DNA of 64,000 nucleotides, taken from assembly GCA_902596545.1 (NCBI GenBank), contig CACJUH010000002.1, positions 124,001-188,000 on the forward strand, read 5' to 3'. The notes under the pieces were generated by a model. That model did not search any database. It worked only from the letters and a program-made list of their open reading frames with translations, and was not told where the DNA came from. The stretch is from an uncultured Candidatus Actinomarina sp. (GTDB lineage Bacteria > Actinomycetota > Acidimicrobiia > Actinomarinales > Actinomarinaceae). A program made the translations under genes and the position numbers. Of the stretch, positions 61,259 to 64,000 are shown in pieces (position 1 is the first letter of the stretch; each line of letters starts with the position of its first letter).

Positions 61259-61425
61259 AATATAAATCAAGTTCATGGAAATTGTATCTTGGAGTTTTAG
61301 CGTTAGCGTGGCCTATATTTGCGCCAGGACTTGATAATACTCAAAGAATATTATCTACGATATTTTCTTATGTGGGTGTTCGTTTACTTGTTTATGTTCT
61401 TTATCAATCCAAGAAAGATACTTAA
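61255..61425 (+). CDS. Small 56-residue membrane protein coupled to the YbdK-like gene
   Basis: A GTG start at 61255 overlaps the upstream TGA (GTGA). The 56 residues contain two hydrophobic helices (about 9-26 and 34-50) and a charged end (QSKKDT). The overlap supports a real gene. No family is recognised. Confidence 0.5.
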   Translation: MKYKSSSWKLYLGVLALAWPIFAPGLDNTQRILSTIFSYVGVRLLVYVLYQSKKDT

Positions 61426-61448
61426 ACTCAAAATTTAATGTAAATAAA

Positions 61449-61516
61449 GTGCGGAGGACCAATAGGGATTGGTCCTCATAAAACCGCACAAACGTATAAA
61501 CAAATAAATGTTTATA
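61449..61516 (+). other. Intergenic structured region: nested hairpin and a separate palindrome
   Basis: Bases 61449-61454 (GTGCGG) pair with 61484-61489, enclosing a 9-bp perfect hairpin (61455-61463 with 61468-61476, loop AGGG) and a seven-base bulge. A second inverted repeat TATAAACA / TGTTTATA lies at 61495-61502 and 61509-61516. No T-run follows either, so neither is a clear terminator. The 217-base gap holds no ORF. It could be a small RNA, a binding site or an mRNA-end structure. Confidence 0.45.
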
Positions 61517-61642
61517 AAGTAAATCTATATAAAAGAAAATGAAACTTAAACTTTTATTAATTTAAACTGAAAATATTCAACCCTATAAGTGAGTAAAATT
61601 GGGAAATTTGAAATTTTCTAATAAAATTAATTTTGAATAAAC

Positions 61643-62587
61643 ATGAAAATATATCTACAAGCTAGGGGAAGTTACGATACTTTACTTGCATTATCATTAT
61701 GGGCAGAACAAAATGATATTGAAAGAATTGGACTACCTGATCATTACATTGTTGGTAAGCAAAGGCATGATAAAAACAATGCTGCTACTGCATTAGATTT
61801 ACTCACTGCAACTGCAGGTCTTGTAAGAGATACAGATAAAATGATCTATTCTATTCTTGTATCTCCAATTACATTTAGACATCCAAGTGTATTAGTAAAG
61901 ATGGCATCAACTATAAATAATATGGCACCTTGCAGATTTAGACTCGGAGTAGGAACGGGCTGGTTAGAGATCGAACATCAACTTTTTGGGATTCCTTTTC
62001 CAAATCTTAAAACGAGATTTGAGATGTTAGAAGAGTCTCTAATATATATAAGAGAAGCTCTATCAGGAAATAATCAAGGGTTCAAAGGGGAGTACTACCA
62101 ATTAGAAAAGTTCCCTGTTGAGCCAGCAACGTTATCGGAGATTCCCATAATTATTGGTGGTGGAGGAAAAGTAAAAACTCCTACTCTTGCTGGTAAATAT
62201 TCAGAAGAATTTAATATTTATGCTGGTCCTAAAGAAACACTTCAAAACAGTATTAGTTTGTTTAAATCTGTTGCATCTGAAAATGGTAGGGAGGAGAAAA
62301 CACTTGAAATAACTACTGCTTGTCCTCCAGTTGTAGGTCTTACTAAAGAAAGTGTTGATAACTCACTTATATCTGCTGCTAAAGCGTTAATTCAACCGGA
62401 AGATGAAATCGCAAAAAATTGGCAAAACAGAAGTTATCTTTACGGCACTCCAGAGGATGTAGTTAAAACACTATCAATGTGGCAAGAAGTTGGGATTGAA
62501 GCAGTTTATCTTCAATTACTAGACCTTGAACAATCGAAAAGAGATGAATCAGTTGAGGTAATTCAAAAAGCTATAAATTTACTTTAA
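61643..62587 (+). CDS. LLM-class F420/flavin-dependent oxidoreductase
   Basis: A 314-residue luciferase-like barrel protein. RIGLPDHYIVG, IYSILVSPITFRHPSVLVKMAS, FRLGVGTGWLEIEHQLFGIPFP and IPIIIGGGGKVKTPTLAGKYSE fit actinobacterial F420-dependent LLM enzymes. It stands alone between the structured intergenic region and the cold-shock gene. Its substrate is unknown, and the sequence differs considerably from the LLM protein at 20446. Confidence 0.83.
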   Translation: MKIYLQARGSYDTLLALSLWAEQNDIERIGLPDHYIVGKQRHDKNNAATALDLLTATAGLVRDTDKMIYSILVSPITFRHPSVLVKMASTINNMAPCRFRLGVGTGWLEIEHQLFGIPFPNLKTRFEMLEESLIYIREALSGNNQGFKGEYYQLEKFPVEPATLSEIPIIIGGGGKVKTPTLAGKYSEEFNIYAGPKETLQNSISLFKSVASENGREEKTLEITTACPPVVGLTKESVDNSLISAAKALIQPEDEIAKNWQNRSYLYGTPEDVVKTLSMWQEVGIEAVYLQLLDLEQSKRDESVEVIQKAINLL

Positions 62588-62660
62588 TGTGAAAAATATA
62601 TCTCAATAGCTGTATAGTTAATGATGTCTTTTACAAGACACGACGAAATTAAGGAGAAAT

Positions 62661-62858
62661 ATGCCGAAAGGCAAAGTGAAATGGTTTAACTCCACTAAAG
62701 GATATGGATTTATTGAACCTGAAGAAGGTGATAAAGATGTATTCGTACATATCACAGCTGTTAGAAGCGCTGGTATGCAAAATCTTGATGAAGGTCAAGA
62801 AGTAGAGTATGACTTAATAGAAAACAACGGAAAAACATCAGCTGAAAATCTAAAATAG
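62661..62858 (+). CDS. csp: Cold-shock domain protein
   Basis: A 65-residue CspA-like RNA chaperone. RNP1 (KGYGFIEP) and RNP2 (DVFVHI) and the start GKVKWFNSTKGYG are intact. TTAAGGAG before ATG 62661 is a good Shine-Dalgarno. It is monocistronic, with a strong terminator 22 bases downstream. Confidence 0.96.
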   Translation: MPKGKVKWFNSTKGYGFIEPEEGDKDVFVHITAVRSAGMQNLDEGQEVEYDLIENNGKTSAENLK

Positions 62859-62879
62859 AGGACAGTTAAACTTTTTCAG

Positions 62880-62908
62880 AACCGGTAGTTATCTACCGGT
62901 TTTTTTTA
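62880..62908 (+). terminator. Intrinsic terminator of the cold-shock gene
   Basis: A 9-bp perfect stem (62880-62888 with 62893-62901) with a TTAT loop is followed by a run of Ts. It ends at the stop side of the converging TauE gene and may work in both directions, since an A-run precedes the stem only weakly. Confidence 0.92.
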
Positions 62909-63658
62909 TCCAAATAAAATTCGAGCTGATAACAATAGGGAAACAATAACAAGAACTGGCCTAACAACTTTTTCACCATTTTTTATTGCAAATCGAGATC
63001 CGGTGTAAGCACCAGCAATTTGTGCTACCGCCATGGTTAAACCAAGTAACCAAATTACGTATCCTTGTATTGCAAAAATTAAGAAAGCTGCAAAATTTGA
63101 TGAAAAATTTAGAAGCTTAGTAACAGCTGTTGCCTCCATAATATTTATACCTTTAATGATAATGAATGAGAGTACAAAAAAAGATCCCGTTCCTGGACCA
63201 AAAAATCCATCATAAAAACCAATCGCAAACACGAGTAGATTAAAAATTATCAATAATTTATCATTTTGCTTAACACCAGATGGGCCTTTATTTGTTATAA
63301 AAAATATAGCAGCAGCAATTAGCAGTATTGGTATCACAGATTCCAATGTTTCGTTTGAAATTCTACTTACTAATAATGTTCCAACGCTTGAACCAACAAA
63401 AGATAAAACAAAATAAAGTACTCTTCTCTTTTCAGTGAGTAATCCGTTTTTGTAATAGTTATATGTTGAAGTAAATGTACCAAAACAAGATTGAAATTTG
63501 TTTGTAGCTAATACATTTAGTGGAGAGATACCCAGTAGCAACATAGAAGGAGTAGTTAATAATCCTCCACCTCCCGCAATAGAATCAATTAAAGATGCAA
63601 AAAATGCAACAAAAAATAAGATAATGAATACGGTTGACTCTTCGTATAGATAATCCAT
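62906..63658 (-). CDS. TauE/SafE-family sulfite or sulfonate exporter
   Basis: A 250-residue membrane protein with about eight helices. The repeats show SIAGGGGLLTTPSMLLLGISP with NVLATNKFQSCFGTF, and a second copy near GFYDGFFGPGTGSFFVLSFI with EATAVTKLLNFSSN. That two-repeat G-G-G / F-G-P-G-T-G pattern is typical of TauE/SafE/DUF81 exporters. Its anion is not known; sulfite or sulfoacetate are family precedents. The start is divergent from the next gene with 55 bases between. Confidence 0.88.
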   Translation of the reverse strand: MDYLYEESTVFIILFFVAFFASLIDSIAGGGGLLTTPSMLLLGISPLNVLATNKFQSCFGTFTSTYNYYKNGLLTEKRRVLYFVLSFVGSSVGTLLVSRISNETLESVIPILLIAAAIFFITNKGPSGVKQNDKLLIIFNLLVFAIGFYDGFFGPGTGSFFVLSFIIIKGINIMEATAVTKLLNFSSNFAAFLIFAIQGYVIWLLGLTMAVAQIAGAYTGSRFAIKNGEKVVRPVLVIVSLLLSARILFG

Positions 63659-63713
63659 AAATTTCTCTAACTATTTTATTCTTCTAAATTAATAACATTG
63701 TTAGATTGGAAAA

Positions 63714-63974
63714 ATGATAGATGTAGTTCTTTCAAGACTTGTGCAAGGTCTTCTGTCTGGAATAGGTATCGGCACAGTATTTTATTTCTATCCAATTATT
63801 AGACATATGGTTTCTCAAAAGTATCGTTATAAATTCAGATTTAACAAAGGCGGTATTGATGCATTCAAGAAAGAAACAAGAAAATATTTTAAACTTGGTT
63901 TAACTTATGGTTTTATTTACGGATTTGCAATTGGAACTATCATTGGACCATTCGGGTCTCTTAATGGACTTTAA
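63714..63974 (+). CDS. Small hypothetical membrane-associated protein
   Basis: An 86-residue protein with a hydrophobic N-terminal helix (about 5-27), a basic middle (HMVSQKYRYKFRFNKGG) and a Gly/Phe-rich hydrophobic end (YGFIYGFAIGTIIGPFG). No family is recognised. Its stop overlaps the next ATG by one base. Confidence 0.5.
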   Translation: MIDVVLSRLVQGLLSGIGIGTVFYFYPIIRHMVSQKYRYKFRFNKGGIDAFKKETRKYFKLGLTYGFIYGFAIGTIIGPFGSLNGL

Positions 63975-64000
63975 TGAAATATAAAGGTCCAAAATATTTC
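63974..64000 (+). CDS. 5' end of a further gene, cut by the window edge
   Basis: ATG 63974 overlaps the previous TAA (TAATG) and opens nine codons (M-K-Y-K-G-P-K-Y-F) to the window end without a stop. Too short to name. The coupled start favours a real gene. Confidence 0.4.

Noticed and set aside
61449-61489. Intrinsic terminator after the YbdK-like gene pair
   Set aside because: The stem is strong but no T-run follows on either strand, so a simple intrinsic terminator is not supported.
1-64000. Global reassignment of TGA to an amino acid
   Set aside because: xerC, rseP, truB and the YbdK-like gene end at TGA where family length and overlapping next starts fit, so TGA is a normal stop in this genome.
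1-64000. CRISPR arrays, insertion sequences or prophage genes
   Set aside because: No repeated spacer-repeat units, transposases, terminal inverted repeats, integrases other than XerC or phage structural genes were seen.

Overview
The window is a densely packed, AT-rich bacterial chromosome segment with mostly short or overlapping gene junctions, many of them TAATG or ATGA. It looks like a streamlined, low-GC, probably marine actinobacterium (compare the Ca. Actinomarina / Acidimicrobiia-related lineages). This rests on gene content and order, not on a marker tree. The evidence is: the xerC-rpsB-tsf-pyrH-frr-cdsA-rseP-ispG-proS and rimP-nusA-infB-rbfA-nrnA-truB-ribF-rpsO-pnp blocks; the recA-miaB-miaA-dapF / lexA / nrdR / dut neighbourhood; a mycobacterial-type LexA box (TCGAAC-N4-GTTCGA) at recA and lexA; several F420-type enzymes (two LLM-class oxidoreductases and a Ddn-like protein); and promoters whose -10 box sits 5-6 nt from the start codon, implying leaderless mRNAs.

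Layout. 1-1032: end of an amino-acid ABC transporter (binding protein, terminator-like hairpin, permease). 1007-18612: information-processing and housekeeping genes, all on the + strand, with candidate RNA leaders before rpsB, rimP and pnp. 18614-34526: mixed-strand accessory and metabolic genes: acyltransferase, 5-formyl-THF cyclo-ligase-like protein, F420/flavin enzymes, a haloalkane-dehalogenase-like hydrolase, a divergent umuD/umuC module followed by a helical protein resembling the 5-hmdU DNA kinase / alpha-glutamyl-thymine pyrophosphorylase domain, an MFS exporter, an SbtA-like bicarbonate transporter, a BtpA-like protein, and a CobS/CobT-like AAA+/VWA pair. 34575-38607: dapB-dapA-ftsK. 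38608-42126: a phnDCEE-type ABC importer without C-P lyase. 42188-42643: a TlpA-like lipoprotein with an in-frame TGA where the first redox cysteine belongs. 42692-50908: cinA, recA, miaB, miaA, dapF, lexA, a LysM protein, nrdR, a membrane protein and dut. 50946-52745: three tRNAs, an S51-like peptidase and a SRAP protein. 52750-64000: small membrane proteins, a PanB-like enzyme, DoxX-like, TetR and aldo/keto reductase genes, a minimal MGMT, a YbdK-type ligase, a cold-shock protein and a TauE exporter.

How the parts fit. The 5' half carries translation, transcription and RNA-turnover genes in a few long operons. The SOS core (recA, lexA) shares one operator, while umuDC has its own different palindrome. 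Both ABC import systems have a hairpin directly after the binding-protein gene, which would give more binding protein than membrane components. The most striking observation is the candidate selenoprotein at 42188-42643: the TGA lies in a U-x-x-C redox motif, the frame continues intact for 90 codons with TlpA features, and a perfect 6-bp stem with an AGUUG loop begins at the spacing expected of a bacterial SECIS element.
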